DNA from: G963663525 sp963663525
GTDB taxonomy: Bacteria > Myxococcota_A > SURF-8 > G963663525
Length of the DNA: 64,000 nt
Direction of reading: 5' to 3'
Assembly (NCBI GenBank): GCA_963663525.2
Contig: CAXXHC010000001.1
Location: 124,001 to 188,000 of the forward strand
Part shown: piece by piece, positions 35,957-45,409 of the stretch
How positions within the stretch are numbered: position 1 is the first letter of the stretch
Layout: every line of letters begins with the position of its first letter
Notes under the pieces: generated by a model
What the model was told of the DNA's origin: nothing
Database searches by the model: none
What the model saw: the letters and a program-made list of their open reading frames with translations, nothing else
Program-made: the position numbers and the translations under genes

Positions 35957-36618
35957 GCTCGTGTGAAAATACGCTCGTTGCATTACCTGCGTGCCGGATC
36001 AGACGGAACCTCCACGAAGAAGACGGGCGCCGTGTGTCCGGAGGGCGAAAAGCAGCCGTCAATACCGCCCAAAGGACCTTCGAAAATGAAAGATCGCAGA
36101 CGAAAACCATGATTCCCAGGAAGCGCAAACACCATTCTCCCTCTTTTCAACACGGCTCGGAGCCGAGTCGAACCTTTCAAAACAACCGCACGTCATTCAT
36201 TCCACATAGCGAGACTTCGGAGTAAAGCGCCTTCGTACAGAGTTCTTTTCCGCAATGCGCGCTTGCGCGCGACTGCGGAAGAAGACTTTTTAATATCTTG
36301 AAATTGACTCAAATCGATTCAAAAACTCGAATTGCAGAGACTGTTCGAGCATCGGTTCCTTCCGGGTGTGCAAAATGAAAATCGGAGGGATCTCAAACGG
36401 GTCTTGTTTCCATGGTTCAGTTCCGCGATTTCCATGACAGATTCGCAGAATTCAGGTCCGTTGAACGATTGCTGAACTTCCGTGGCGAGGGTCTGTTTAC
36501 GTATCGAGATATAGATTCTCTGAAATGTCTTTTCTCAATGGAACCATTATGGTAGTTTTCTCCCAATAAGCCGTAAACACAGCACAAGTTATCTGCTCGC
36601 AATAGACAAGGAAATATA
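35957..36618. other. non-coding region after the IS91-type transposase
   Basis: No supported gene. It holds the hairpin at 36245-36290 and otherwise unremarkable sequence; the right end of the IS91-type unit should be here. The A+T content rises after 36290, which may mark the edge of the transferred segment. Confidence 0.5.
36245..36290 (+). terminator. large hairpin: terminator or IS91-type end
   Basis: TTTTCCGCA pairs with TGCGGAAGA, and GCGCGC pairs with GCGCGC across a TT loop, followed by CTTTTTAA. Such a hairpin could end the transposase transcript or be the subterminal hairpin of an IS91-type origin or terminus. Confidence 0.5.
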
Positions 36619-37944
36619 ATGTCCTCACGATTCATACTTTCGCGATTGGCGTGTATTCTCGCTATTTTGCTCTTCACTTCAATCACTTACGCCTCCGAGT
36701 ATCGTTCTTTGGTAGCCATGAATCTCCAGTCGGATAAGGTATCTCCCGACATTTTGAAGGAAATCAACGACAATCTTCGCAAAGTCCTCCAAAAAAAGTC
36801 TGGGGCTTCCTTGATTACGCCGGAAGAGATTGAAAAGTTGACCCAATTTGGAAAAGAATCGGAACGCTTAGCCTGTACCCAAAACAAGAAGTGCCTGATG
36901 AAAATCGCCAACGAAGCCAAGGGAGACCTTGTATTCGACGGCAGCATTGGACAGATCGGTAAAACTTGGACTGTGACTCTGTACTTGCTGGATGTCAAGC
37001 AAGGAAAGGTCGCTGCGCGTGTAGTGAAAAACACGCAAGAGGATGAAGAACTTGTACAAATCGCCATGCAGGCAGCAACATTATTACTGAAGGAACTCAA
37101 AGGAATCACGGGAGCGGTTGTGATCCGCAAGGAAGAACTTGGTCCCAACCCTAAAATCGCTGTGATGAATTTCCAAGCCTCCGGAGTGGAAAAAAGCTTG
37201 GCTCACAACATCACGGAAATTGTCACCGTAGAATTGAAGCAATTTCAAGGTTTCCAAGTCATTTCCCATACCGAGATCAGTACGATGCTCTCTTTCGAGG
37301 GGGTTAAGCAATCCATGGGATGTTCGGACGAAGGATGCATGGCGGAAATTGGCAACGCCTTGGGTGTCAACTACATCGTCAATGGCAATATTGGCAAGAT
37401 TGAGGAAACCTATCTTGTGAATTTGAAAGTCATTGACATTCGCGAAGCAAAAATCATTGGTCGGGAGCAGGAGAGTTTCGTCGGCCCGGCGGACGATCTC
37501 CTTCCCGCTGCCCGGTTTGCCTTGCGCCGTGTTTTCGGTGCTCCTTTTCAAGGTGAAGGGTTGATGAAATTGTCAGTTAGCGAGAAAGAAGCCGAGGTAC
37601 TTTTCAACGGGGATTCTCTGGGACAATCACCCAAATTGAAGAATCCAGGAACGATCAAGGTGGGTAAATATCGACTGAGTGCCAAAAAAGAAGATTTCTT
37701 TCCTCTTGAACGGGATGTGTTCATTGAACCTTCCCGTCAAATCCAGGTAAATCTGACGTTGATTCAGGAACCACCCGAGTGGTGGGAGACCTGGTGGTTC
37801 TGGACTACAGTAGGCGTTCTTGTGGCGGGTGGCGTAACAACCGGTGTGGTGCTGGGTACCATGAAAGGGAACCAGCCGGAAACAGGGAGCGGTACGGTGA
37901 TCGTGCAGGAAAAAATACTGCCCATGGGAGGTGGGCGATGGTAA
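36619..37944 (+). CDS. exported PEGA-type protein with two TolB/CsgG-like lobes and C-terminal anchor
   Basis: 441 aa. Signal peptide (LACILAILLFTSITYASEY). Two related domains follow: about 25-165, and 175-310 (NPKIAVMNFQASGVEKSLAH, FQVISHTEISTML), each with a pattern seen in periplasmic proteins that compute on lipoprotein systems. A PEGA-like beta-sandwich lies at 315-375 (LSVSEKEAEVLFNGDSLGQS), then WWETWWFWTTVGVLVAGGVT as a membrane anchor. Its stop overlaps the start of the FGE lipoprotein (TGGTAA/ATGG), so the two are coupled. The cysteine pair CTQNKKC / CSDEGC may form disulfides. Molecular role unknown. Confidence 0.75.
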   Translation: MSSRFILSRLACILAILLFTSITYASEYRSLVAMNLQSDKVSPDILKEINDNLRKVLQKKSGASLITPEEIEKLTQFGKESERLACTQNKKCLMKIANEAKGDLVFDGSIGQIGKTWTVTLYLLDVKQGKVAARVVKNTQEDEELVQIAMQAATLLLKELKGITGAVVIRKEELGPNPKIAVMNFQASGVEKSLAHNITEIVTVELKQFQGFQVISHTEISTMLSFEGVKQSMGCSDEGCMAEIGNALGVNYIVNGNIGKIEETYLVNLKVIDIREAKIIGREQESFVGPADDLLPAARFALRRVFGAPFQGEGLMKLSVSEKEAEVLFNGDSLGQSPKLKNPGTIKVGKYRLSAKKEDFFPLERDVFIEPSRQIQVNLTLIQEPPEWWETWWFWTTVGVLVAGGVTTGVVLGTMKGNQPETGSGTVIVQEKILPMGGGRW

Positions 37945-39695
37945 GTCGAATTATCAGCCAAACGTTTCTCTTGCTTTTACTTATTTGGTTCTCTTTGCTT
38001 TTTTGGGGCTGTTTTGAAGATACGGCTCACGGTACTTTCTCGATTGTGTTCCAGTGGCAGGATGATGTCCCGGAAGATATAACCAACCTGGGAGTTTGGG
38101 GAAAGGTGGAAAAAGAGGGACTCCAGATTGCAGAATCCGCCATCCTAACTTACCAGGATGGTGTACAACTGGATTTCATTAGCGTACCCAATGGTTCGGG
38201 ATTGGTTGTGTATGTCGAAATCAAGGAAGCGGTCGATAAGACCAGCCGCACCCTGTACTTCGGCCAAAGCGAACCATTTAGTCTTGAAGCAGGCAAACAT
38301 GCGGAAGTACCGATTCGCCTTTCTTTAAATCCTACCCCAAGCGTACCAATTGAAGTTACGGATGAGAGCACCATTTCCATTTTGGAAGCGTTAGAGACAG
38401 GCGGCTATGTAAAGTCCAACAACGTCACACTGCTTTTTCATGCAGAGAAGGCGGCCACCGTCTTGCTTGCTAATGATGAGGATTTTCTAAGTACCAGCCT
38501 ACTAGAAAGACGACTTGAGTATTTAGAGAAAGACGACGCTGGACGTTACAAATTTTCAGGTTGGGATTTGAATGCTGGTTTAGTTGATACAGAAGATGGC
38601 GCTCGTGCAGTATTTATCAAATTTAAAAATGAATATGGGTACGAATCCGAGACAGTCTCCCAAAAGATTATATTGGACACCCATCCCCCAACCGATGGAA
38701 CCATCAGTTCAGAGAGGAAGAGACTAATATCGACTGGACCCGAGGATCTGCTGGCTGAGATGGTCTATGCCGTAATTGGGGCAGATGAAATGTGGGTTGA
38801 GGCATGCAAAGGTTCATGCATGACACTTCTAGATAGGATTCCTTCAGGTGTTCTGCCGTGCCAGAGTGAAGATAAGTTCTGCCTTCCCGCGTTGAATGCC
38901 TGGACCGAATATAAAACCAGAGGCTGGATTCGATTGGCAAATGAAAATATAGAAAAGATTCGTGTGAAGTACCGCGATTTTGCCGGCAATATGACTGACT
39001 GGCTGGTATTCGAATTTGAGGCAGTCTCTATTGTGGATATCGATTGGATAAAAATACCGTCTGGTACTTTCCAGATGGGCTGCGTTCCACATGACAGCCA
39101 GTGTAAAAGTGAAGAACACCCACGCCATACAGTTACAGTCTCAGCTTTTGAATTATCGTCGACAGAAATTACTCAGGAACAGTATGAAACGGTGACGGGC
39201 AGTAGGCCGCGTCATCAGTCCGATTGTCCCACCTGTCCTATTGGTATGGTGGACTGGAATGGAGCTAAAACATTTTGTGAGGCCGTAGGCGGGCGATTGC
39301 CCAGTGAAGCGGAATGGGAATATGCTGCGAGAGCCGGTACAGAAAGTATTTATATTTGTGGTGACGACGTTTCTTGCCTGGATGATATATCATGGTGGGT
39401 AGAGAACTCAGAGGGGAGTACGCACCCTGTAGCAACCAAAGACCCGAATGCGTTTGGCCTATATGACATGTGCGGTAATGCTTGGGAGTTTGTAGAGGAC
39501 TGCCTTCATGAGGTGGATGGTTATGAAGGAGCTCCAAGTACAGGAGAGGTATGGGAAGGTGGGGATTGTAAAACCGTGATGATGCGTGGTGGTTCTGAAG
39601 AAAGTTCTCACTGGCACCAGTTACGTGCATCTTATCGGACAGCTATTTATGCCAATGACAATAATAATGGTGTTGCTTTTCGCTGTGCCAGATAA
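37938..39695 (+). CDS. FGE-domain lipoprotein A
   Basis: ATG 37938 overlaps the previous stop; 585 aa. Lipoprotein signal with lipobox LFWGC. Residues 25-140 form a beta-rich domain (GTFSIVFQWQDDVPEDITNL), the middle 145-350 is unique, and the FGE domain (about 355-585) contains IPSGTFQMGC, STEITQEQYETVTG, LPSEAEWEYAAR and LYDMCGNAWEFVED. The active-site Cys pair of true formylglycine-generating enzymes is not evident, so a binding role is more likely. The 728 bp encoding residues 147-389 are identical to the next gene, while N and C termini differ. Confidence 0.85.
   Translation: MVSRIISQTFLLLLLIWFSLLFWGCFEDTAHGTFSIVFQWQDDVPEDITNLGVWGKVEKEGLQIAESAILTYQDGVQLDFISVPNGSGLVVYVEIKEAVDKTSRTLYFGQSEPFSLEAGKHAEVPIRLSLNPTPSVPIEVTDESTISILEALETGGYVKSNNVTLLFHAEKAATVLLANDEDFLSTSLLERRLEYLEKDDAGRYKFSGWDLNAGLVDTEDGARAVFIKFKNEYGYESETVSQKIILDTHPPTDGTISSERKRLISTGPEDLLAEMVYAVIGADEMWVEACKGSCMTLLDRIPSGVLPCQSEDKFCLPALNAWTEYKTRGWIRLANENIEKIRVKYRDFAGNMTDWLVFEFEAVSIVDIDWIKIPSGTFQMGCVPHDSQCKSEEHPRHTVTVSAFELSSTEITQEQYETVTGSRPRHQSDCPTCPIGMVDWNGAKTFCEAVGGRLPSEAEWEYAARAGTESIYICGDDVSCLDDISWWVENSEGSTHPVATKDPNAFGLYDMCGNAWEFVEDCLHEVDGYEGAPSTGEVWEGGDCKTVMMRGGSEESSHWHQLRASYRTAIYANDNNNGVAFRCAR
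38377..39104 (+). repeat. 728-bp block identical to 40236-40963
   Basis: Sequence beginning CCATTTTGGAAGCGTTAGAG and ending ATGACAGCCAGTGT is identical, as far as I can compare, to the copy 1859 bp downstream. A second identical tract of about 195 bp (GTAGGCGGGCGATTGCCC to GACATGTGCGGTAAT) follows at about 39285-39480. Flanks diverge sharply. Confidence 0.9.
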
Positions 39696-39811
39696 AATGA
39701 TGTAAACACAAATATCAAATATGTGATGGGAGCACTAAAGCTGATATATGAGCTATTCTCTCGCTATGCTGCGTTTTTTTGTCAGACTGCTACCAGCAAG
39801 AAGGATGATAG

Positions 39812-41560
39812 ATGCAACTAAACAGTATATTGATTTACCTGATATTTATTCCTGTTTTACTTCTTTCCTGTGCGGAGGGGATGGATCCTGGTACGTTTAG
39901 CATCATCTTCGAATGGGAAGATCCGCCTCCTGAGAACACTACTGAACTCGGGATTTGGGGTCGCGTGGAGCGTGACGGGCTTCAGATCGCTGAATCAGAA
40001 GTGGTTTCATATAGAGACGGAATCAACCTGGACTTCGGTGATGTTCCGAACGGTGAGCAACTGGTGGTGGTGATCGAAGTCAAGGAGGGATTAGAAAAAA
40101 GCAGTCGAGCCATGTATTTCGGCATGTCCGATGCTTTTACACTGGAGCCCGGAAAACATACTGAAGTATCAGTCGACCTGCAGCTATCTTCAACACCTAA
40201 GAAACCAGAAGGCGTAAACTCCGATGCCGTATTGACCATTTTGGAAGCGTTAGAGACAGGCGGCTATGTAAAGTCCAACAACGTCACACTGCTTTTTCAT
40301 GCAGAGAAGGCGGCCACCGTCTTGCTTGCTAATGATGAGGATTTTCTAAGTACCAGCCTACTAGAAAGACGACTTGAGTATTTAGAGAAAGACGACGCTG
40401 GACGTTACAAATTTTCAGGTTGGGATTTGAATGCTGGTTTAGTTGATACAGAAGATGGCGCTCGTGCAGTATTTATCAAATTTAAAAATGAATATGGGTA
40501 CGAATCCGAGACAGTCTCCCAAAAGATTATATTGGACACCCATCCCCCAACCGATGGAACCATCAGTTCAGAGAGGAAGAGACTAATATCGACTGGACCC
40601 GAGGATCTGCTGGCTGAGATGGTCTATGCCGTAATTGGGGCAGATGAAATGTGGGTTGAGGCATGCAAAGGTTCATGCATGACACTTCTAGATAGGATTC
40701 CTTCAGGTGTTCTGCCGTGCCAGAGTGAAGATAAGTTCTGCCTTCCCGCGTTGAATGCCTGGACCGAATATAAAACCAGAGGCTGGATTCGATTGGCAAA
40801 TGAAAATATAGAAAAGATTCGTGTGAAGTACCGCGATTTTGCCGGCAATATGACTGACTGGCTGGTATTCGAATTTGAGGCAGTCTCTATTGTGGATATC
40901 GATTGGATAAAAATACCGTCTGGTACTTTCCAGATGGGCTGCGTTCCACATGACAGCCAGTGTGATTATACTAGTATGGAGTATCCGCGTCATTCGGTTA
41001 TCGTTTCAGCCTTTGAAATGTCAGCGACGGAAATTACTCAGGAACAGTATGAAACTATGACAGGCAGCAATCCGAGTGAGAGGCAAAATTGTCCCACCTG
41101 TCCTATTGAAATGGTGGACTGGTATCAAGCAAAAACATTTTGTGAGACCGTAGGCGGGCGATTGCCCAGTGAAGCGGAATGGGAATATGCTGCGAGAGCC
41201 GGTACAGAAAGTATTTATATTTGTGGTGACGACGTTTCTTGCCTGGATGATATATCATGGTGGGTAGAGAACTCAGAGGGGAGTACGCACCCTGTAGCAA
41301 CCAAAGACCCGAATGCGTTTGGCCTATATGACATGTGCGGTAATATCAGTGAATGGGTGGAAGATTGCTGGCATTGGAGTGGTTATCATGAAGCTCCTGG
41401 TACAGGTGGAGTATGGGAAGGAGGAGCGTGTGGAGACTACGTAATGGTAAGAGACCAATGGGTAAAATCTTTTTCTGTCGATTACTATCGAGCATCCTTT
41501 CGTTATCACGCTTATCCAACAGATTTTGGCCAAGGAATCGGCTTTCGTTGTGCTCGGTAA
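39812..41560 (+). CDS. FGE-domain lipoprotein B
   Basis: 582 aa, paralogue of the preceding gene. Lipobox LLLSC; the N-terminal domain is related but diverged (GTFSIIFEWEDPPPENTTEL), the middle 145-385 is identical to lipoprotein A, and the FGE core is largely identical except for two inserts. The C-terminal tip (VMVRDQWVKSFSVDYYRASF, ending GIGFRCAR) is entirely different from A (MMRGGSEESSHWHQLRASYR). It stops at 41560, 2 bp before a GTGCTGTT repeat end. Confidence 0.85.
   Translation: MQLNSILIYLIFIPVLLLSCAEGMDPGTFSIIFEWEDPPPENTTELGIWGRVERDGLQIAESEVVSYRDGINLDFGDVPNGEQLVVVIEVKEGLEKSSRAMYFGMSDAFTLEPGKHTEVSVDLQLSSTPKKPEGVNSDAVLTILEALETGGYVKSNNVTLLFHAEKAATVLLANDEDFLSTSLLERRLEYLEKDDAGRYKFSGWDLNAGLVDTEDGARAVFIKFKNEYGYESETVSQKIILDTHPPTDGTISSERKRLISTGPEDLLAEMVYAVIGADEMWVEACKGSCMTLLDRIPSGVLPCQSEDKFCLPALNAWTEYKTRGWIRLANENIEKIRVKYRDFAGNMTDWLVFEFEAVSIVDIDWIKIPSGTFQMGCVPHDSQCDYTSMEYPRHSVIVSAFEMSATEITQEQYETMTGSNPSERQNCPTCPIEMVDWYQAKTFCETVGGRLPSEAEWEYAARAGTESIYICGDDVSCLDDISWWVENSEGSTHPVATKDPNAFGLYDMCGNISEWVEDCWHWSGYHEAPGTGGVWEGGACGDYVMVRDQWVKSFSVDYYRASFRYHAYPTDFGQGIGFRCAR
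40236..40963 (+). repeat. 728-bp block identical to 38377-39104
   Basis: Second copy of the converted or duplicated segment, within lipoprotein B. A further identical tract lies at about 41150-41345. Confidence 0.9.
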
Positions 41561-41562
41561 CG

Positions 41563-41606
41563 GTGCTGTTTGTCAATGCCTTCTGGATAAAAGCGTCCGG
41601 TGGTCC
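41563..41606 (+). repeat. dispersed GTGCTGTT repeat, copy D left end
   Basis: GTGCTGTTTGTCAATGCC through GCGTCCGGTGGTCC, then the IS3 left end. The right part of the same repeat resumes at 43093 after the IS3 element. Confidence 0.85.
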
Positions 41607-41675
41607 TGACCTTGCCCCCTAAAACTAGACCATTTGAAATGTTAGTCTCCCGGAAATCAGGGAAAGGATTTCGGG

Positions 41676-42059
41676 ATGAAAAAAAAGCGTTATTCGGAAG
41701 AGAAAATCATTCAGATTCTGCATGAAGCGGAGCGAGGCGAGCAGCCGATATCGGAAATCTGTCGCAAGCATGGAATCAGCGAACAGAGCTTTTATCGCTG
41801 GCGCAAGAAATACGGTGGAATGCAGGTGGATGAAGTTCGCCATTTACGCGAATTGACGAAAGAAAACGCTCGTTTGAAGAAACTGCTTGCGGAACGTGAT
41901 ATCGAGATCGACGCGATGAAAGAGCTGTTGGAAAAAAATGGTGACGCTTTCTCAAAGACGCGAGGGAGTACATTTGCTCAAAGCGCGTGGCGTTTCGGAA
42001 CGACGCGGTTGCTCGCTGTGCGAGATCGGGCGGTCAAGTTTTCGTTACCTGGCGGTTGA
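41676..42059 (+). CDS. IS3-family OrfA
   Basis: 127-aa frame; the first 88 residues are the typical OrfA with helix-turn-helix (YSEEKIIQILHEAERGEQPI, GISEQSFYRWRKKYGG) and leucine zipper (LRELTKENARLKKLLAERD). The last 40 codons run antiphase through the start of OrfB. OrfA binds the inverted repeats. Frame relation to OrfB is +1, and A7 at 41932-41938 lies at the switch point; the usual IS3 arrangement is -1, so the shift or reinitiation here deserves checking. Confidence 0.88.
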   Translation: MKKKRYSEEKIIQILHEAERGEQPISEICRKHGISEQSFYRWRKKYGGMQVDEVRHLRELTKENARLKKLLAERDIEIDAMKELLEKNGDAFSKTRGSTFAQSAWRFGTTRLLAVRDRAVKFSLPGG

Positions 42060-42780
42060 ACGGGATGAGTCGGAGTTGATCTCACGGTTGCTGAAAATAG
42101 CCAGGCGTCGCAAACGTTTCGGCTATCGACGTGCTCACGCGCTGCTTGTACGTGAAGGGCTCGTAGTGAATCACAAGCGGATCGAACGGCTGTGGCGCAT
42201 TCTTGGCCTGACATTGCCGAAACGCAGGCCACGCAAGAAACGCAAGGCCCGTGGCGGCGTGCCGTTAAAGGCTGTGCGTCCGAATCATGTCTGGACCTAC
42301 GATTTCGTTTTCGATACGACGCAAGATGGTCGCAAGCTGAAGTTCCTGACGCTGGTGGATGAATTCACCCGCGAAAGTCTGGCCATCGAGGTCGGTCGCT
42401 CCATTAGCGCACGTAGCGTTATCGTGGTATTGAAACGGGTGATAAACAAACGAGGGGCTCCTGAGTTTATCCGTAGCGACAACGGGCCGGAATTCATCGC
42501 CGAAGTATTGAGACGATGGTTGAAAGAAAACCGAATGAAGACCCAATACATTGATCCCGGAAAACCCTGGCAGAATGCATACGGCGAAAGTTTCAACGGT
42601 CGATTCCGGGACGAGTTCCTCAACGTCAACAGCTTTGCGGGCCTGCATGAGACACGGGTCATGACGGAAATATGGCGTAAGGATTACAACGGCGAACGCC
42701 CCCATTCAAGCTTGGGCTACGCTACACCCAACGAATTCAAGGCTGCTTTTGACAAGCGTAGAAAGACAAAGAAATTATGA
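41938..42780 (+). CDS. IS3-family OrfB, DDE integrase core
   Basis: 280 aa from ATG 41938. HTH_21-type region (KRFGYRRAHALLVREGLVVN) and catalytic core: Asp in VWTYDFVFD, Asp in FIRSDNGPEF and Glu in NAYGESFNGRFRDE (D-D-35-E spacing). The sequence is intact and of family length. Made either alone or as an OrfAB fusion, it carries out IS3 excision and insertion. Confidence 0.92.
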   Translation: MVTLSQRREGVHLLKARGVSERRGCSLCEIGRSSFRYLAVERDESELISRLLKIARRRKRFGYRRAHALLVREGLVVNHKRIERLWRILGLTLPKRRPRKKRKARGGVPLKAVRPNHVWTYDFVFDTTQDGRKLKFLTLVDEFTRESLAIEVGRSISARSVIVVLKRVINKRGAPEFIRSDNGPEFIAEVLRRWLKENRMKTQYIDPGKPWQNAYGESFNGRFRDEFLNVNSFAGLHETRVMTEIWRKDYNGERPHSSLGYATPNEFKAAFDKRRKTKKL

Positions 42781-43092
42781 GCCTCCAAATCAACCGTCAC
42801 ATCATCGGCTTTGCCGATGCGGGGACCAGTCCCCGAGCCCCTGAGATTTTTCGCTTGAAGGGCTGCCCGGTGGGCTACAAAAAACGGAAAAGGGGCGAAG
42901 CCTTAAAAGGCTCCACCCACCGGTATAGCCACTCGCTGCAGCGCTCCGGTTGCGTCTCCGCAGAGCCGTATCCTCCGAGCGAGCAGAACCAGTTTAGCAT
43001 GTTTCCAGGCTTTGTGGTAAGATCTCTACACGAAGCCTTCAAAACCACCGGGGACTAACATTGACCGTGGTACAGAAAATGGGGGCAGGTCA

Positions 43093-43181
43093 CAGATACT
43101 TCTCATTTTTATTTTTCAAAGAGCGGAAAGAATCGAGAATTTGGTTATTCGCGACTGTCCCATTGAAGAGCGACATGGACA
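43093..43181 (+). repeat. dispersed GTGCTGTT repeat, copy D right end
   Basis: CAGATACTTCTCATTTTTAT to TCCCATTGAAGAGCGACA plus TGGACA; matches 26105-26191. It is followed by 55 bp of unrelated sequence and IS481-like copy 3. Confidence 0.8.
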
Positions 43182-43236
43182 ACAAATCCGAAAATGACTG
43201 CAATCAGCAGAAGCTTCTTCACAAATAAAACCCCGT

Positions 43237-44633
43237 GATGTCCGAAAACTCCATCTGGCCAAGATTTCACCCATGATCGATCGCAATCGAAAAAATATTT
43301 GCCTGAAATTGACTGAAAATGCAAAGTTGAAGGGTGACTAGTCGCCAATTGTTCATTGAAAACTTGAAAGATCGTCATTCAAAACGAACCGATGCACAAG
43401 GATTGCCGTAAACACAATTCTGAACAGTCCCAAATACCGGGACCTATTTTCAGGCAGCCAACCGATAACTATGGTGCAGACCATTCAATATCGGCTTGGA
43501 AACCAGTTTGCCTTCGCCTTCGAGTTTCCGGCTATCGGCAATGTCTGCGGCTGGACTTGGAATCCGCTGAATACCCTGATGGTACCGCTCGTGATTGTAG
43601 AAGGCTTGGTATTCTCTCAACACCTTGAGCAGATGCCGCCCGTTGACAAAGAGGAAATGATCCAGGCATTCCGCACGTAATGTGCCGATCAACCGTTCGC
43701 AATAAGCATTCGCATTGGGCGCTAAGAATGGCGTAGGGATTCCCCGGATGCCCATTGTAGTGACCAGCCAGTAGTCCAGAGACGAACGGCAGGAAACTGA
43801 TTTGCCGTTGAATCTCACCGTAACCGGCTTGCCCAACTGGCCGAAGATGCCGTCGTTATCATGTATCAGGAATTTCGGTTGCTCATCCCACGTAGCATAG
43901 CGAATCTGTTGTCTCAGCCAGTCCAGTAGCGGGTGCAAGGTTACGGCAATGTGAACGATCCGGCGGCTGCCAATTTCCATGATCACCAGAATGTATAGCT
44001 GGACAAAGAAAAAGGTAAACTGTTTGCAGAAATCCATAGCCCAGATGGAAGAACCGTGGTTCTTCAGAAACGTACTCCATTGCTGTGTTCCCCTTGGATT
44101 TTTTGGCTTTTCCACCCGGTATTTGTTGATCGTGCTCTTCGCGTGTTTGACGCCGAAAAGTTCTAAAAGCATTCCGGCTATTCGCTTGCCGCTGTAGTCG
44201 GGATGATCGGCTGAAATCTTCTTGATAAAATCGATATGTTCTTGCTTGATGGGCGGTCTGCCGACTTTCTTTTTCAGCTGGGAGATCTTACGCCAGTAGT
44301 CTTTGAATTTTCGGCGATTCCAATCGATGACCGTACTCGGCTTGACAATAACCAGATGATCTTTCCAGTCCGCCCAGATTCTTGAAAGAAACATCCAGAG
44401 TTGTCGATCCCGCTCTTTGATTTTCGGTTTCTCCACCGAGCGTTTCAAAACGATGATTTGGTTGCGTTGAGCGATGACTAAAAACGCAATTTTCCGCTGG
44501 ACGTAGCCGAACAGAAAGACGTTCAAAGCGACTAAAATAGCAATTTCGAGTAAGATTTTCATGCTGGCCAGTGTCTTTTCGGCCGGTTTGAAAAATCAAG
44601 TTATTTCAGTATGTACCGAATTTTCGGACCCCA
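43237..44633 (-). mobile_element. IS481-like element, copy 3, complete
   Basis: 1397 bp. Left end (minus strand) TGGGGTCCGAAAATTCGG at 44633, right end TGATGTCCGAAAACTCC at 43237, imperfect inverted repeats of about 17 bp. One intact transposase gene. About 210 bp between the transposase stop and the right end is non-coding. Flanking GCCC/CGGG bases make the exact ends uncertain by a few bases. Confidence 0.9.
43450..44562 (-). CDS. IS481-like (integrase-core) transposase
   Basis: 370 aa, intact. N-terminal hydrophobic start (MKILLEIAILVALNVFLFGY), HTH region at about 75-130 (PSTVIDWNRRKFKDYWRK, then GRPPIKQEHIDFIKKIS), and rve core with Asp in IWAMDFCKQF, Asp in LIHDNDGIFG and Glu in NAYCERLIGTLR, then YHQGIQRIPS. 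The hydrophobic N terminus is unusual for a transposase and is shared by all three copies. The family label (IS481-like) rests on the single-frame rve core and TG-starting ends; a related ISNCY group is possible. Confidence 0.88.
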   Translation of the reverse strand: MKILLEIAILVALNVFLFGYVQRKIAFLVIAQRNQIIVLKRSVEKPKIKERDRQLWMFLSRIWADWKDHLVIVKPSTVIDWNRRKFKDYWRKISQLKKKVGRPPIKQEHIDFIKKISADHPDYSGKRIAGMLLELFGVKHAKSTINKYRVEKPKNPRGTQQWSTFLKNHGSSIWAMDFCKQFTFFFVQLYILVIMEIGSRRIVHIAVTLHPLLDWLRQQIRYATWDEQPKFLIHDNDGIFGQLGKPVTVRFNGKSVSCRSSLDYWLVTTMGIRGIPTPFLAPNANAYCERLIGTLRAECLDHFLFVNGRHLLKVLREYQAFYNHERYHQGIQRIPSPAADIADSRKLEGEGKLVSKPILNGLHHSYRLAA

Positions 44634-44668
44634 CGGGTCACAACTACTACCCTTTGACCATTGCTGTA

Positions 44669-45076
44669 TTAAAACCGCAAACCTACATAGCCAATTGGAG
44701 ATGGGGTCATCATTTTGGGAGTTGCCCAGAATAATCCAGCATTTCCAGGAGGTAATGTTGCAAAATAAACAACAAAACCTACTTGTAACGCGACATGATC
44801 AGCACAGTGCCAAACATAGGAAATTTCGGGTCCAAGACTTAAACCAAACCACCATTGAACGGTAGAATTAGACTCTTTCATTGTGTCGAAAAGGTCATCA
44901 GCTATGTCGGCGACAGTTTGAGCTTGGGACGAATCATTTACTTGGCCAGTGTTCGTTTTAGTTATACCACCATACATTACGTCAAAACCCACATTCAATC
45001 CGAAACGCAACTCATGCTCGTTCCGTGAGTCTATTCGCCAAGGAACTCCAAAAGTACCTCCAAGACCCAATTGCAT
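44669..45076 (-). pseudogene. beta-barrel outer-membrane protein, C-terminal remnant
   Basis: 135 codons ending PSPIGYVGLRF: a terminal aromatic residue and alternating hydrophobic strands (HELRFGLNVGFDVMYGG, VALQVGFVVYFATLP) typical of the last strands of an outer-membrane barrel. There is no signal peptide, and an in-frame stop lies four codons before the first Met, so the 5' part is lost. IS481-like copy 3 lies 35 bp beyond its stop. Confidence 0.6.
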
Positions 45077-45118
45077 GCGCTGACCTTAGCCAGAGCATCT
45101 CAATATCCGATAATTTTT

Positions 45119-45268
45119 TTGTCCGAGAACGACTCCGTGAAAACATGGCCTAAGTCCTTGATAATATTGGCTTGGTCCGACGAAATGAGTCCGATGCGGA
45201 GTCCGACGGAGTCCGAGGGCTCCTCGGACCCAGTCCGACGTTTCTCTCTCGGACTGCGCTCGGACTAT
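45119..45268. repeat. cluster of AGTCCGA / TCGGACT words
   Basis: Within 150 bp at least nine copies of (A/G)GTCCGA(C/G) occur in both orientations with irregular spacing, for example GAGTCCGATGCGGAGTCCGA, then GGAGTCCGAGGGCTCCTCGG. It lies between the barrel remnant and the ligase-AAA gene, in a 333-bp stretch without a gene. Confidence 0.75.
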
Positions 45269-45409
45269 GGGTTGCTGGCAAAAACGGTTATTTGATCTAT
45301 TTCTGCGTTAATAGCTGACCAATCATCCTCCCCTTTTTTCTGGACTCCTTCCACGCAAGCTTCAAACGAGAAGATGCCGCAGTCCGCAGGATGAGCGTTG
45401 ATCAGTGTA

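Larger units (their letters stand above)
41607..43092 (+). mobile_element. IS3-family element
   Basis: Left end TGACCTTGCCCCC, right end (inverted) TGACCTGCCCCCATTTTCTG; 1486 bp with two overlapping frames. It sits between the left and right parts of a GTGCTGTT repeat, with most of the repeat's interior missing. No clear target duplication is seen (GGTCC and CAGAT flanks), so the locus was rearranged after or during insertion. Confidence 0.92.

Noticed and set aside
41958..42232. Minus-strand frame in the IS3 element
   Set aside because: Antisense of OrfB without any recognisable feature.
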